Source: DATIRA01 sp963766505 (GTDB lineage Bacteria; Pseudomonadota; Gammaproteobacteria; Steroidobacterales; Steroidobacteraceae). From it: a DNA stretch of 64,000 bases. A model generated the notes under the pieces. It was not told where the DNA came from. It searched no databases and saw nothing but the letters and a program-made list of their open reading frames with translations. Of this stretch, positions 36,906 through 46,164 are shown one piece after another. The stretch's first letter is position 1, and each line of letters begins with the position of its first letter. The position numbers and the translations under genes are program-made. Location of the stretch: contig CAVYAL010000001.1 in the NCBI GenBank assembly GCA_963766505.1, positions 682,001 through 746,000 of the forward strand, in the 5' to 3' direction.

Positions 36906-37178
36906 AGTGCTGACAATCCCCCCGCCGCCCGCTCGGGCGGCCTCACATATACGTTAGCACCTGCTTCGTGGCCAGACTCGAACGCACTGACCGGAATTCA
37001 GCTCACGGGCGACCCTAAGCCTGCCCTGGACCGCAATCAGGGCATGTGCGGACGCTGCCCGGCGCCCCCGGCGGCGATCGGCCATTGCAGCGATTGCTGC
37101 ACTGCGGTATCTGTTCGTTCCGTCGCGTCCATTTGCAGCGGGCCCGCCCGCCCCGCCCTGAACACACGGAATCCACCA

Positions 37179-40100
37179 ATGCCCAGCATTTCCCCTGAAC
37201 CCGAGGCCGGGGGTCTCTCCGTCCGTGCCCTCGCGACGCCCGAGCCGTTCGTCCGCCTGTTCGCGCGGCGCGTGCAGCAGGAAGGCGCGCTCGACCTGAC
37301 CCAGGGCGACTACAAGAACACCGATTTTGCCCCGCACCCGGAAGTCGTGCGGGCCGCCCAGCGCATCACCCGCAACACCGTCCACAGCTATGGACCGGCG
37401 GTCGGACGCATGGACGTGCGCACCGAGATCGCCGAGTTCTTCAACCGCGACGGACTGCTCGACTACCCAGACTCCGAGGTGCGCTTCCAGCCCGACGAGG
37501 TGATATTCACGCCGGGCACGCGCGCCGGCCTCGCCATCGTGCTCGAGGTGCTCGGTGCGGACGGCTCGGGCGTCGTCGTGCCGCGGCCGAGCTGGGAGTA
37601 CGACTGGTTCATCGAGCGCGCCGGCAAGAAGGTGGTCGAGCTGCCGACCACTGCGCCCGACTTCCTGCCGGACCCGCAGCAGCTCGAGCGGCTGCTCGCG
37701 AAAGGCGGCATTTCCTCGGTGATCATCAACAACCCGCACAACCCGACCGGGCGGGTGTATCCGAGGGCGCTGATCGAGGAGCTGGTGCGGGTGGCCGCGA
37801 AGCACCGCTGCTACGTGCTCTACGACTCGGTGTACCAGCGACTCGACTACGTGGGCTGGTTCGTGAACCCGGCGTTCGCCTCTCCCGAGTGGCGCGACTG
37901 GGTCGTGTCGCTGTCGGGCCTCTCGAAGATGGACATGTTCGGCGCATCGACCGGCACCCGCGCCTGCTGGCTCGTGATTTCCGACCAGGTCCGCGTCAAC
38001 GGCGTGCGGGCCCGAGAGGTGCTGGCCAACCTGTCGGCATGGCTGGTCGCGACGCCGTCGACGCTCGCCCAGGACTGGGCGCTCGCGGCGCTGCAGAGCC
38101 CGCTCGCGGCGCTGCGCCGCCCCTCGCCATACATGCGCGAGCGCCGCGACTACATGCTGCGCGCAGCGGACGAGCTCGCCCACCTCGGCGTCGAGCGCAC
38201 CGACTTCGGCGGCACGTTCTATGCGCCGCTCGCCTTCCCCGGCCTGGTCGGAGAACCATTCGACCGGCTGCGCAACGGCGTGCACGAGCGGGCAGTCGTG
38301 CGCGACTCCGTCGATGCCTTCGAGCTGCTGCTCTCCGGCGGCGTCGGCGGCATACCGTTCGCCGCCTTTGCCGGCAATGCCGAGGGCGCGGCCCGCTACG
38401 GCACCTGGCAGCGGCTCTCTTACGGCTCAAAGGACGTCAAGGAACTCGCGGTCTTCATGGACCGCGTCAAGGCGCGGATCGAGAAGCAGGGACGGCTCGG
38501 ATCAGGCGCAACGGTCACGGCTCCGCGCGATGCGCAGGATCCCGTCTGGGACAGCGTCTGCACCGCCGAGCGCTACGATGCGCTCGACGGCCTCGATCCG
38601 CAGGCCTTCGTCCCCGCACGCAGGCGCTTCCTGGAGAGCCCGCGGCACGAGTCGCTGCGGCTGACAGGCACCAAGCATCCGGACTCCACGACCCACCGGG
38701 CCGAGCAGGTCGAGCGTGCGTTGAGCGCGACGAGCGCCGCGGCGCCGGACCGCGCGCGGCTCGCACTGGCCCACATCGAGTGGAACCCGCTGATGGAGGC
38801 GCGGCTGGAGTACGAGGAGTCCGTGGCCGACCTGCTCGGTCCCTGCAGCGAGGTACTGCTCGACCTCGAGGGACGCCAGATCAGTCCCGACTGGCTCGAC
38901 GTCCCTGAGAAGGTCGTGCTCGGCCTGCTGAGGCACGGGGTGCTGCCGGGCGAGGACCGCCACATCCTGTTCCGTGTCCCGAACCCGTTCATCGAGCAGG
39001 ACGAGGAGAAGATCATGAAGATCCTCTCCTCGGTCGCGCGTGCCAACGTGCTGTTCCACCTGGCCTGCGCGCGCCTGGGCGTCGCGCCGAAGCAGAACGC
39101 GATCTACGAGATCAGCATCCCGCAGGTGAACTCGAGTGCCGAGATCGGCGCGGTGATCAAGATCGGCATGCTCTACCAGCAGGCCGTGGCGGAGCTGTTC
39201 GACGGCCCGGCCGAGCGTGTCGATGCCTTCCTCAGCGCGCGCGTGCCACCAGCGCAGCGCGCCGCGATGGTTGAACGCGTGAAGCAGGTGCGCCTGGTGC
39301 CGCTGTGCGAAAACGTCGGCGCACTGACGCACCTCCCCGACCTGCTCGAGAAGTTGTACGTGGCGCTCGAGCGCGGCATCGGGCAGCCGGACCTGCCGAC
39401 GCCCGCGACGTTCCGCACGTCGTTCGAGCAGCGCGAATCGATCCTGCGCGTGTTCGTCGCGATGTCCGACACGGCGCTGCAGAGCGGCAAGATCGCGACC
39501 GACGCCGCCTATGCGCTGGCTGTGGCGAGTCGCGAGGAAACCGAGAGACGGCTGGCGCCCCACGCGCAGCGCGTCGGCGAGCCACCGCCGTCGGTCACCT
39601 ACCTGATCGGAGCCGGCCGGGCCGGCTTCCGCGGCGGCTTCGATCCCGGCCACCCGGGCGTGATCCGGCAGTTCGCGCGGGCCGACGGCGTCACGATGCA
39701 GGGCATACGCGCGGACGCGCCCGAGGAAGCCGCGAGGCTGACCGCGGCGTTCCGCGCCGAAGTCGCGGGCCGCGCCAGGGCCGCCGACCATGCCATGCCC
39801 CGTACCGACGCCGAGGCCATCCAGCGTCTGCTCGAGGCCGGGATCCGCGCCCATACCGGCACGCTGCTGCGGATCGCGCCGTTGCTCGCGCCGTTCGGCG
39901 GCCTGGTTCCGCAGACGCGGGTCCGCATCCGCTCAACGGGCTCGGTGAGCTACGGCCGATCGATCCCGAGCTACCCGCCCGAGTGGGGTGGCGGCACGAG
40001 CCTGCCCGACGATCGCGACTTGCGCGACGCCTGGCCCGAGGGCGTCACGCTGCCGCGCGCGATCGTCTACAACCTCGCCTGCACGACGCTGGGCCTGCCC

Positions 40101-40751
40101 GCCGTGACCAGCGACATCGCGGTACTCGACCGCCGCGCAGCGGTGATCCTCGAGCGGCACGTGCCAGGCTACCGTGAGCTGATCGCGAGCGAGTTGCCGA
40201 ACTTCATCAAGGAGGCCGCCGGCCTCGTGTTCGGCCGCAAGCTGGCCGAGACCACTGCGCGTCGCTGCCTGCGTGCGGCCGCGGCGCTTTGGGTGGACGC
40301 GCGCACCCGGCAGGAGCTGGTCGCGCCGACCTGCCTGTTCGCGATGCAGTACCTGCGCTACATGGCCGAGGACTCCGAGAGCTGGGACGAGACCAAGGAG
40401 CACGAGAGCCTGACGACGCGTGAGGAGGAGCTGATCCGCGAGACTTCGAGCGTGGCATTCGCGGCGCTGTGCGCCGAGCGCCCGGGCGATCGCTGGCCGG
40501 TGCTGCAGTCGCTGGTCGACGCGGAGGACGCGGCGCGCCTGCTGCTCGCGAGGGAGCTGACGATCGAGGAGAAGCGCGAGTTCGTGGACCTGCGCATCGA
40601 GGGCTGGCTGCGTACGCTGCCGGACGCGCTGTCGCGTGAACTGCGGCCACAGTGGGCCAGGCTGCGCGAGCTCGACAAGGACGAATTCGAGCTCGACGCG
40701 ATCCGGCGCATGATCGCGCTCGAGCAGTTGCGCGGCAGCCGCGGCGCGTAG
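37179..40751 (+). CDS. Fusion of PLP-dependent aminotransferase and archaeal-type PEP carboxylase
   Basis: A 1190-residue protein of two enzymes. Residues 20-435 form a class I/II aminotransferase: NNPHNPTGRVYP with Asn188, Asp216 and Tyr219 in YVLYDSVYQ, and Lys250 in VSLSGLSKMD, the PLP Schiff-base lysine. From about residue 490 the sequence matches archaeal-type PEP carboxylase (PEPcase_2): TGTKHPDSTT, LLDLEGR, ILFRVPNPFIEQDE, VPLCENVGALTH, FVAMSDTALQSGKIATDAAY, LIGAGRAGFRGGFDPGHPG and TLPRAIVYNLACTTLGLPAV, in the order of the archaeal enzymes. PEPC makes oxaloacetate from PEP and bicarbonate; the aminotransferase would turn it into aspartate. The ATG at 37179 was preferred; an earlier ATG adds a Cys/Pro-rich stretch. 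Bacterial copies of this PEPC type are rare. Confidence 0.85.
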   Translation: MPSISPEPEAGGLSVRALATPEPFVRLFARRVQQEGALDLTQGDYKNTDFAPHPEVVRAAQRITRNTVHSYGPAVGRMDVRTEIAEFFNRDGLLDYPDSEVRFQPDEVIFTPGTRAGLAIVLEVLGADGSGVVVPRPSWEYDWFIERAGKKVVELPTTAPDFLPDPQQLERLLAKGGISSVIINNPHNPTGRVYPRALIEELVRVAAKHRCYVLYDSVYQRLDYVGWFVNPAFASPEWRDWVVSLSGLSKMDMFGASTGTRACWLVISDQVRVNGVRAREVLANLSAWLVATPSTLAQDWALAALQSPLAALRRPSPYMRERRDYMLRAADELAHLGVERTDFGGTFYAPLAFPGLVGEPFDRLRNGVHERAVVRDSVDAFELLLSGGVGGIPFAAFAGNAEGAARYGTWQRLSYGSKDVKELAVFMDRVKARIEKQGRLGSGATVTAPRDAQDPVWDSVCTAERYDALDGLDPQAFVPARRRFLESPRHESLRLTGTKHPDSTTHRAEQVERALSATSAAAPDRARLALAHIEWNPLMEARLEYEESVADLLGPCSEVLLDLEGRQISPDWLDVPEKVVLGLLRHGVLPGEDRHILFRVPNPFIEQDEEKIMKILSSVARANVLFHLACARLGVAPKQNAIYEISIPQVNSSAEIGAVIKIGMLYQQAVAELFDGPAERVDAFLSARVPPAQRAAMVERVKQVRLVPLCENVGALTHLPDLLEKLYVALERGIGQPDLPTPATFRTSFEQRESILRVFVAMSDTALQSGKIATDAAYALAVASREETERRLAPHAQRVGEPPPSVTYLIGAGRAGFRGGFDPGHPGVIRQFARADGVTMQGIRADAPEEAARLTAAFRAEVAGRARAADHAMPRTDAEAIQRLLEAGIRAHTGTLLRIAPLLAPFGGLVPQTRVRIRSTGSVSYGRSIPSYPPEWGGGTSLPDDRDLRDAWPEGVTLPRAIVYNLACTTLGLPAVTSDIAVLDRRAAVILERHVPGYRELIASELPNFIKEAAGLVFGRKLAETTARRCLRAAAALWVDARTRQELVAPTCLFAMQYLRYMAEDSESWDETKEHESLTTREEELIRETSSVAFAALCAERPGDRWPVLQSLVDAEDAARLLLARELTIEEKREFVDLRIEGWLRTLPDALSRELRPQWARLRELDKDEFELDAIRRMIALEQLRGSRGA

Positions 40752-40781
40752 CTGGTCGACCGACTCGCTATCGAGCCGGCT

Positions 40782-41816
40782 TCAGCGCGCGCGGCGCCGG
40801 TATTCGCTGGGTGACTGCCCGGTGAGCCGCTTGAACGCGCGTCCGAAGTTCGCCGGATCTCCGTAGCCGAGCAGGTGACCGATCTCGCTGACGGTATAGC
40901 CCGCGTCATCGAGCATGCGGCGGGCCATCTCGAGTTGCTGGGCGGCGCGCAGGTCCCCGAAGCGCACGCCGTTCTCGGCAAGTCGCCGGATCACGGTGCG
41001 CGTCGTCACGCCCCACTCTTCCGCCAGCTGCTCCAGCCGGGGCTGGCTGGTGAACTTGCGGTTGGTCGCGATCTGCTCGAAGTGCGCCGCGAGCCAGTGA
41101 GAGGCCCGGGCTACCACGTCCGTCTCGGCGAGCACGGCCGCGAGCGCCTCCCGGCATCGGGACAGCGACGAACGAAATATCTTCTCGTCGTGCAACGGGC
41201 AGGGAAGCGCCTTCAGCGTCACCGGCAAGGCGAGGCCGTTGAACCCCGCTGAGAACTCACACGGGGTGGCGAAGGTCTCCCGGTAGAGGCTGGCATGGCC
41301 ACGCGCGGGATAGGCGAAGCAGAGCGTTGCATCCGAATTGCCCTCCCCGAGTACGGCACGGACATACGACAGCGCGATCTGCTGCAGGATCTCGATCAGC
41401 GGCACCTCGAGATCGCCGAGCGGATAGCGTGAAGTGTCGAAACGCAGCATCAGCCGGCGACCCTGCTCGACGGCGCCGTGCTCGATGTATGGCGAGCGTA
41501 TGCGAGCGAACGCGCCCAGCGTCTCGATGCCCTCACCGAGCGTCGGTGCGCTGATCGCGGCAAAGCCCAGCGGGCCGTGGCTGTTGATGTTGAGTCGGCG
41601 GCCGAAATCGAGCGCCCAGTCCTTCCGTCCGGCCAGCGCGCGCGCGTTGCGCAGCACCTGCAGTTGCTGCACGACCGTGATCACGCCCTGGTGTACCAGC
41701 AGCTCCGGCGAGAGGCCGGTCCCGTCGAGCAGGCGGGCCTGCGCTGTCGGCCAGCGCTGCAGCAGCAGGCGGGAATAGGTGCTGGGGCACGGCAGCGAGT
41801 CGATCGGGTGGGCCAT
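40782..41816 (-). CDS. AraC-family transcriptional regulator
   Basis: A 344-residue regulator of the Arabinose_bd/HTH_18 type common in alkane, xylene and fatty-acid gene control. The C-terminal 100 residues hold two helix-turn-helix motifs (QLAEEWGVTTRTVIRRL; GYTVSEIGHLLGYGDPANFG) and end in FKRLTGQSPSEYRRR. The N-terminal domain (residues 20-220) should bind the inducer. It is divergent from the membrane hydroxylase gene with 152 bases between them, so it is the probable activator of that operon. A direct repeat that could be its site lies in between. Confidence 0.9.
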   Translation of the reverse strand: MAHPIDSLPCPSTYSRLLLQRWPTAQARLLDGTGLSPELLVHQGVITVVQQLQVLRNARALAGRKDWALDFGRRLNINSHGPLGFAAISAPTLGEGIETLGAFARIRSPYIEHGAVEQGRRLMLRFDTSRYPLGDLEVPLIEILQQIALSYVRAVLGEGNSDATLCFAYPARGHASLYRETFATPCEFSAGFNGLALPVTLKALPCPLHDEKIFRSSLSRCREALAAVLAETDVVARASHWLAAHFEQIATNRKFTSQPRLEQLAEEWGVTTRTVIRRLAENGVRFGDLRAAQQLEMARRMLDDAGYTVSEIGHLLGYGDPANFGRAFKRLTGQSPSEYRRRAR

Positions 41817-41818
41817 CC

Positions 41819-41854
41819 AGCAAGTATGTCACCAAATGACTTGCTAAACGTCAC
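41819..41854. promoter_or_regulatory. Candidate AraC-type binding region
   Basis: Between the AraC gene and the hydroxylase gene, AGCAAGT and ACTTGCT form an inverted repeat (41819-41825, 41839-41845), and GTCAC occurs twice at a 22-base offset (41828 and 41850). Two half-sites about two helical turns apart are the usual AraC-family arrangement. The function is inferred from position and spacing only. Confidence 0.4.
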
Positions 41855-41968
41855 AAAGCGATATTCCGATAGGGGGACATCCTCCCTAACATTCGCCCCC
41901 TCGCTGGCCGGAACGCAGATCGAAGCACCCGGCGCGGCCCCGAAACCAGATCAAGTACCGGAGGAAAC

Positions 41969-43147
41969 ATGTTGACCAAGCTTCTGAAGGGGTGGCTGAT
42001 GCCGCTCGCGATCGTCCTGTCCATCCTTGCCATTGCCGCGGGCGGCTGGTGGCTCTGGGCGCCGGCTCTCGGCCTGTTCGCCGTCTTCGTGCTGGGCGAC
42101 TGGCTGCTGCCGAGGGACCTGAGCCCGGCGGTCGAGTCGGACAGCTGGATCTTCAACATCCCCGTGTACTCCATTCTCCCGCTGCTGATCGCATTCAACG
42201 GCGCGCTGCTGTGGATGCTGGGCAGCGGCGACGTGGCCCAGATCGGCGAGTGGCTTCGCAGTGTTTCCGGGATCGACCTGTTTGCGGGCCGCGCCGCCAC
42301 GTCCAACTGGGCGCAGTGGCTGGGTGGCATACTCTCCGCGGGCATGCTCAACGCGCTGGCCGGCACGGTCGCCGGGCACGAGCTGACGCACCGCACCTCG
42401 CGCCCGTTCGACCTCGTGCTGGGCCGTTGGCTGCTGACGTTCACGGCCGACACCTCGTTCGCGATCGAGCACGTCTATGGCCATCACGCGCGCGTCGCCA
42501 CGCCCGACGACCCGGCCACGGCACGTCGCGGCGAGAGCTTCTACGTCTTCGCCTGGCGCTCGACGATCCACTCGTACGTCCACGCCTACCAGATGGAGAA
42601 AGCCCGCCTCGCCAAGTTCGGCAAGTCCGTGTGGAACCCGCTCGCCAGCCCGTTCATGCGCGGCAACCTGCAGAACCTGGTTCCTGCCGTCGCGGCTTTC
42701 GCCCTTGCAGGCTTTACCGGCCTCGCGGTCTGGGTGGTCATCGCGTTACTCGGCAAGGAACTGCTGGAAATCCAGAACTACTTCGCCCACTACGGCCTGG
42801 TGCGCGAGGCGGGCAAGCCGGTGCAGCCCCGCCACTCCTGGAACTCGAACCACTGGATGAGCACCAACGTGCTCTACAGCCTGGCGCGTCACTCTCATCA
42901 TCACGCCGAGGCCGATGCCGCCTACTGGACGCTCGATGCGATGCCCGAGGCGCCGGTACTGCCCGGTGGTTACCTGACGATGATCCCCGTGGCGCTCATC
43001 CCGCCGCTGTACAAGCGAGTGATGACGCCGGCGCTCAACGAGTGGGACCGCTCATACGCGACGCCCGCCGAGCGAGAGCTCGCGCGCCAAGCGAGCGTCA
43101 AGTCGGGCATGCGCGGCCTCGACCTGGCGACGCCGCACGCGGCCTGA
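41969..43147 (+). CDS. AlkB/XylM-type membrane di-iron hydroxylase
   Basis: A 392-residue integral-membrane monooxygenase. All histidine boxes of the alkane/xylene hydroxylase family are there: GHELTHR (H-E-x2-H), HVYGHHARVATP, the QNYFAHYG element, and HSWNSNH with RHSHHHAEAD. Two hydrophobic pairs at the N-terminus anchor it in the inner membrane. The enzyme uses an oxo-bridged iron pair to insert an oxygen atom into a methyl or alkyl group. Directly after it comes a ferredoxin/flavin reductase gene, which matches the XylMA plan more than the rubredoxin-based AlkB plan. The substrate is unknown. Confidence 0.9.
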   Translation: MLTKLLKGWLMPLAIVLSILAIAAGGWWLWAPALGLFAVFVLGDWLLPRDLSPAVESDSWIFNIPVYSILPLLIAFNGALLWMLGSGDVAQIGEWLRSVSGIDLFAGRAATSNWAQWLGGILSAGMLNALAGTVAGHELTHRTSRPFDLVLGRWLLTFTADTSFAIEHVYGHHARVATPDDPATARRGESFYVFAWRSTIHSYVHAYQMEKARLAKFGKSVWNPLASPFMRGNLQNLVPAVAAFALAGFTGLAVWVVIALLGKELLEIQNYFAHYGLVREAGKPVQPRHSWNSNHWMSTNVLYSLARHSHHHAEADAAYWTLDAMPEAPVLPGGYLTMIPVALIPPLYKRVMTPALNEWDRSYATPAERELARQASVKSGMRGLDLATPHAA

Positions 43148-43180
43148 GCCAAAACCCGACAGCCACTGCGGAGAAGCATC

Positions 43181-44269
43181 ATGTTGGCCAGCCTGTTCAG
43201 CAAGAAACCCTCGTCCTACGGCGCCCGTATCGCCCCGGCGAACGTCGAGCTGCGCGTGGGTTCGAAGGAGACCCTTCTGCAGGCGGCACTGAACCAGGGC
43301 ATCGCCTTCCCGCACGACTGTCGTGCGGGAGGCTGCGGTGCCTGCAAGTGTCGTCTCGTCAAGGGCAAGGTCAGGGAACTGACCGACAAGAGCTACATCC
43401 TGTCAGCCGAGGAGCTGCGCGACAACTACGTGCTGGCGTGTCAGAGCATCCCGCAGAGCGACATCGAGATCGACGTGCAGCTGCGGGACGCCGGCACGCC
43501 GGTCCAGACGCACCAGAGCCCCGGGCGCATCACCCGCCTCGAGCCACTGACGCACGACATCCTGCACGTCACGCTGGCGCTCGATCATGCGCTGCCGTTC
43601 ACGCCGGGCCAGTACTGCGAGTTGTCGCCGAGGGAAGGCCGTTGCGCCGGCGTGACCCGGAGCTACTCGTTTGCGAACGTGCCCGATGTTAACGGCACGT
43701 CCCGCAACGTCGAGTTCTTCATCCGCAAGGTGCCGGGTGGCCGCTTCACGGATTGGCTGTTCACCGACGCGAAGATCGGTGACCCGCTCGACGTCACCGC
43801 GCCGTTCGGCGAGTTCATGCTGCGCGAGTCTTCGGCGCCGATCCTGTGCATCGCCGGTGGCAGCGGCCTTGCGCCGGTGCTGTCGCTGCTGCAGGGCGCC
43901 ATTCTCTCGCTCAAGCGGCCTCGCGAGGTGACGCTGGTCTTCGGCGCCCGCAGCCAGCGGGACCTGTACATGCTCGATGCGATCGATGCGCTGCGCCGCG
44001 AATGGCCGGTCCGCTTCGATTTCGTGCCCATCCTGGCCGATGAACCAGCCGGGAGCAGCTGGCAGGGCCGGCGCGGGATGATCAGCGATCACCTGGCCGA
44101 CGTACTCGGCGAATCACTCGCCGTCCAGCAGGCTTACCTGTGCGGCCCGCCGGGCATGATCGACAGTTGCATCAGTGCTCTCGAGGCCGGTAGTGTGTCG
44201 GCCTCCGACATCTATTTCGACAAGTTCCTGGACCAGTCGCACCTGGCTCCGAGGAAGCGGGTCGCTTGA
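43181..44269 (+). CDS. 2Fe-2S ferredoxin/FAD reductase (XylA-like) of the hydroxylase
   Basis: A 362-residue electron carrier. Residues 15-100 form a plant-type ferredoxin with the four iron ligands Cys47, Cys52, Cys55 (HDCRAGGCGACKCRL) and Cys87 (YVLACQS). Residues 115-355 form an FNR-like flavoprotein: RSYSFANVP for FAD binding and LCIAGGSGLAPVLSLLQ for NAD(P)H, ending in YLCGPPGMID. It passes electrons from NAD(P)H to the hydroxylase, as XylA does for XylM. The genes are 33 bases apart and must form one operon. Confidence 0.92.
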   Translation: MLASLFSKKPSSYGARIAPANVELRVGSKETLLQAALNQGIAFPHDCRAGGCGACKCRLVKGKVRELTDKSYILSAEELRDNYVLACQSIPQSDIEIDVQLRDAGTPVQTHQSPGRITRLEPLTHDILHVTLALDHALPFTPGQYCELSPREGRCAGVTRSYSFANVPDVNGTSRNVEFFIRKVPGGRFTDWLFTDAKIGDPLDVTAPFGEFMLRESSAPILCIAGGSGLAPVLSLLQGAILSLKRPREVTLVFGARSQRDLYMLDAIDALRREWPVRFDFVPILADEPAGSSWQGRRGMISDHLADVLGESLAVQQAYLCGPPGMIDSCISALEAGSVSASDIYFDKFLDQSHLAPRKRVA

Positions 44270-44384
44270 CGGTCCGCGGGCCCCAGTCTTCAGTCGACGA
44301 CACATCGAGGCCCAGGATGGAACTGGAGCCCCGGGCATGGCCTGCGGCTCCAGGTCGCCCTGCAAACACTGAAAGGAAAGGTAA

Positions 44385-45905
44385 TTGATTAAATTCACTG
44401 GTCAGCGCCTGGGCATCACTGTCGGTGCACTCTTGCTCGTTTCAGCGTCCACCTCTGGCTGGGCGCAGCAACCGAAGTTCGCCGCGAAGGTCCCGGACTC
44501 GGTCACGACGCCGGACAAGCTCCAGACTGAACTGCTCGGCGATCTCGAGTTCTTCGACGGCATGCCGAGCAAGGAGACCGTTCGCAAGGCCTACGATTTC
44601 CTGGATACGGCGCGGGGCGCGCAAGCCTTCCTCAACGGCATTCCGGCGGCTTCGATCTACGGCGTGCTCGAAGGCATCAAGAAGGCCGGAGTCAATCCGG
44701 GCGATCTGGGCATGTTCGAGGAGCTGATGGATGCCCGCTCGCTGTATCTCACGGCCAACTCGACCACCATCTACAACATGATGGAGATCAACGTCAAAGA
44801 CGGGCCCGTCGTCGTGGAAGTCCCGCCGGGCATTCTGGGACCCGTGGACGACGCCTACTTCCGTTACGTCACGGACTTCGGCTTTACCGGTCCGGACCAG
44901 GGCAAGGGCGGCAAATACCTGTTCGTGCATCGCGACTACAAGGGGGCCATTCCCGACGGCTATTTCGTCGTGAGGACGCCGAGCTATCGCAATCTCTCAT
45001 TCTTCCGCGCGATCCCCAAGGGCGGCGATCTCAAGGCTGCGGCGGACAACGTGAAAGCCGGCTTCCGCACGTATCCGCTGGCGCAGGCAGCGAATCCGCC
45101 CAAGCAGCGCTTCGTCAACCTGTCCGGCAAGCAGATGAACACCGTCCACGCCAATGACTTCGAGTTCTACGAGGAGCTGAACGCCGTCATCCAGTACGAG
45201 CCGGCCGACTCGTTCGATCCGGAGCTGGTTGGACTGTTCGCCTCGATCGGCATCAAGAAGGGGCAGCCGTTCGAGCCCGATGCGAGGATGAAGAAGATCC
45301 TCACCGAGGCGGTGGCGATCGGCAACGCCACGGCCCGCGCAATCACCTTCGCGCCGCGCAACCCGCGGTACTCTTTCTACCCCGACCGCAAGTGGTACTC
45401 CATGTTTGCCGGCGGCGGCAACTATGAGTTCTACGACAACGGCGAGCGCATGCTCGATGACCGCACGTTCATGCACTACTACGCGACGGGCATCACCCCG
45501 GCGATGACTGAGCCGAAAGTAGGCCTGGGCTCCGTCTACGCGATGGCCGCGCACGACTGGAACGGAGACTACCTCGACGGCGGCAAGACGTATTCGGTCA
45601 CGCTGCCCGGCCCGGTGCCGGCCAAGGACTTCTGGTCGTTCATGGTCTATTCCGGGCAGCACCGGTCGATGCTTGAGACCGACCAGAAGCTGGCCGGCCT
45701 CGACAGCCTCAACCCCTCGGTGAAGCCCAATGCCGACGGCTCCTACACCATGTGGTTCGGGCCCAAGCCGCCGCAGGGATACGAAGGCAACTGGATCCAG
45801 ACCATGCCGGGCAAGAGCTACAACGTGCTGCTGCGCCTGTATGGCCCGCTCGAGCCGTGGTTCGACCAGACCTGGAAGCCCGGTGACTTCGAACTCGTGA
45901 AGTAA
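44385..45905 (+). CDS. DUF1254/DUF1214 secreted protein
   Basis: A 506-residue exported protein with a signal peptide (ITVGALLLVSASTSGWAQ) and the combined DUF1254 and DUF1214 domains, recognised by MDARSLYLTANSTTIYNMM, the PPGILGPVDDAYFRYV stretch and the C-terminal MWFGPKPPQGYEGNWIQTMP. The TTG start follows AAAGGAAAGG closely. The family lacks a settled activity, but it frequently accompanies genes for hydrophobic or lipid-like compound breakdown. Here it lies 115 bases downstream of the hydroxylase reductase on the same strand, so it may be part of that operon. Confidence 0.88.
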   Translation: MIKFTGQRLGITVGALLLVSASTSGWAQQPKFAAKVPDSVTTPDKLQTELLGDLEFFDGMPSKETVRKAYDFLDTARGAQAFLNGIPAASIYGVLEGIKKAGVNPGDLGMFEELMDARSLYLTANSTTIYNMMEINVKDGPVVVEVPPGILGPVDDAYFRYVTDFGFTGPDQGKGGKYLFVHRDYKGAIPDGYFVVRTPSYRNLSFFRAIPKGGDLKAAADNVKAGFRTYPLAQAANPPKQRFVNLSGKQMNTVHANDFEFYEELNAVIQYEPADSFDPELVGLFASIGIKKGQPFEPDARMKKILTEAVAIGNATARAITFAPRNPRYSFYPDRKWYSMFAGGGNYEFYDNGERMLDDRTFMHYYATGITPAMTEPKVGLGSVYAMAAHDWNGDYLDGGKTYSVTLPGPVPAKDFWSFMVYSGQHRSMLETDQKLAGLDSLNPSVKPNADGSYTMWFGPKPPQGYEGNWIQTMPGKSYNVLLRLYGPLEPWFDQTWKPGDFELVK

Positions 45906-45938
45906 TGCGCGGCTACGGCTCGGCCAGGAGATCCAGCC

Positions 45939-46160
45939 ATGTCCAATGAGTCCGCGCCGACTGGATAGAACTGGCGGCAACCATCTTGCTGTCACTGGCC
46001 ACGATCGCGGCCGCGTGGTCAGCCTACCAGTCGACGCGGTGGGGCGGCGTCCAGGCCAACAATTACAGCGCCGCCGCAGCCAGCCGAACTGAGGCGACGC
46101 AACACAACAGCATCTTCGCGGCACAGGCGCAGGTCGACGTGATGACCTTTATCAGTTACC
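45939..46160 (+). pseudogene. Fragment of a small membrane protein, frameshifted at its start
   Basis: A CCAGGAG ribosome site precedes an ATG that opens a short correct start (SNESAP) and reaches a stop after nine codons. In the adjoining frame the sequence continues plausibly: DWIELAATILLSLATIAAAW, SAYQSTRWGGVQANNYSAAA and then SRTEATQHNSIF, a recognisable type of membrane protein with one helix. One base missing near 45959 would explain the break. After about 46160 the frame runs into unrelated DNA, so only the first 70 residues survive. Confidence 0.55.
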
Positions 46161-46164
46161 TGGA

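Noticed and set aside
36954..38285. A 443-codon open frame on the minus strand.
   Set aside because: It is antisense to the aminotransferase half of the fusion gene, rich in Arg/His/Val as usual for shadows of GC-rich genes, and has no recognisable domain.
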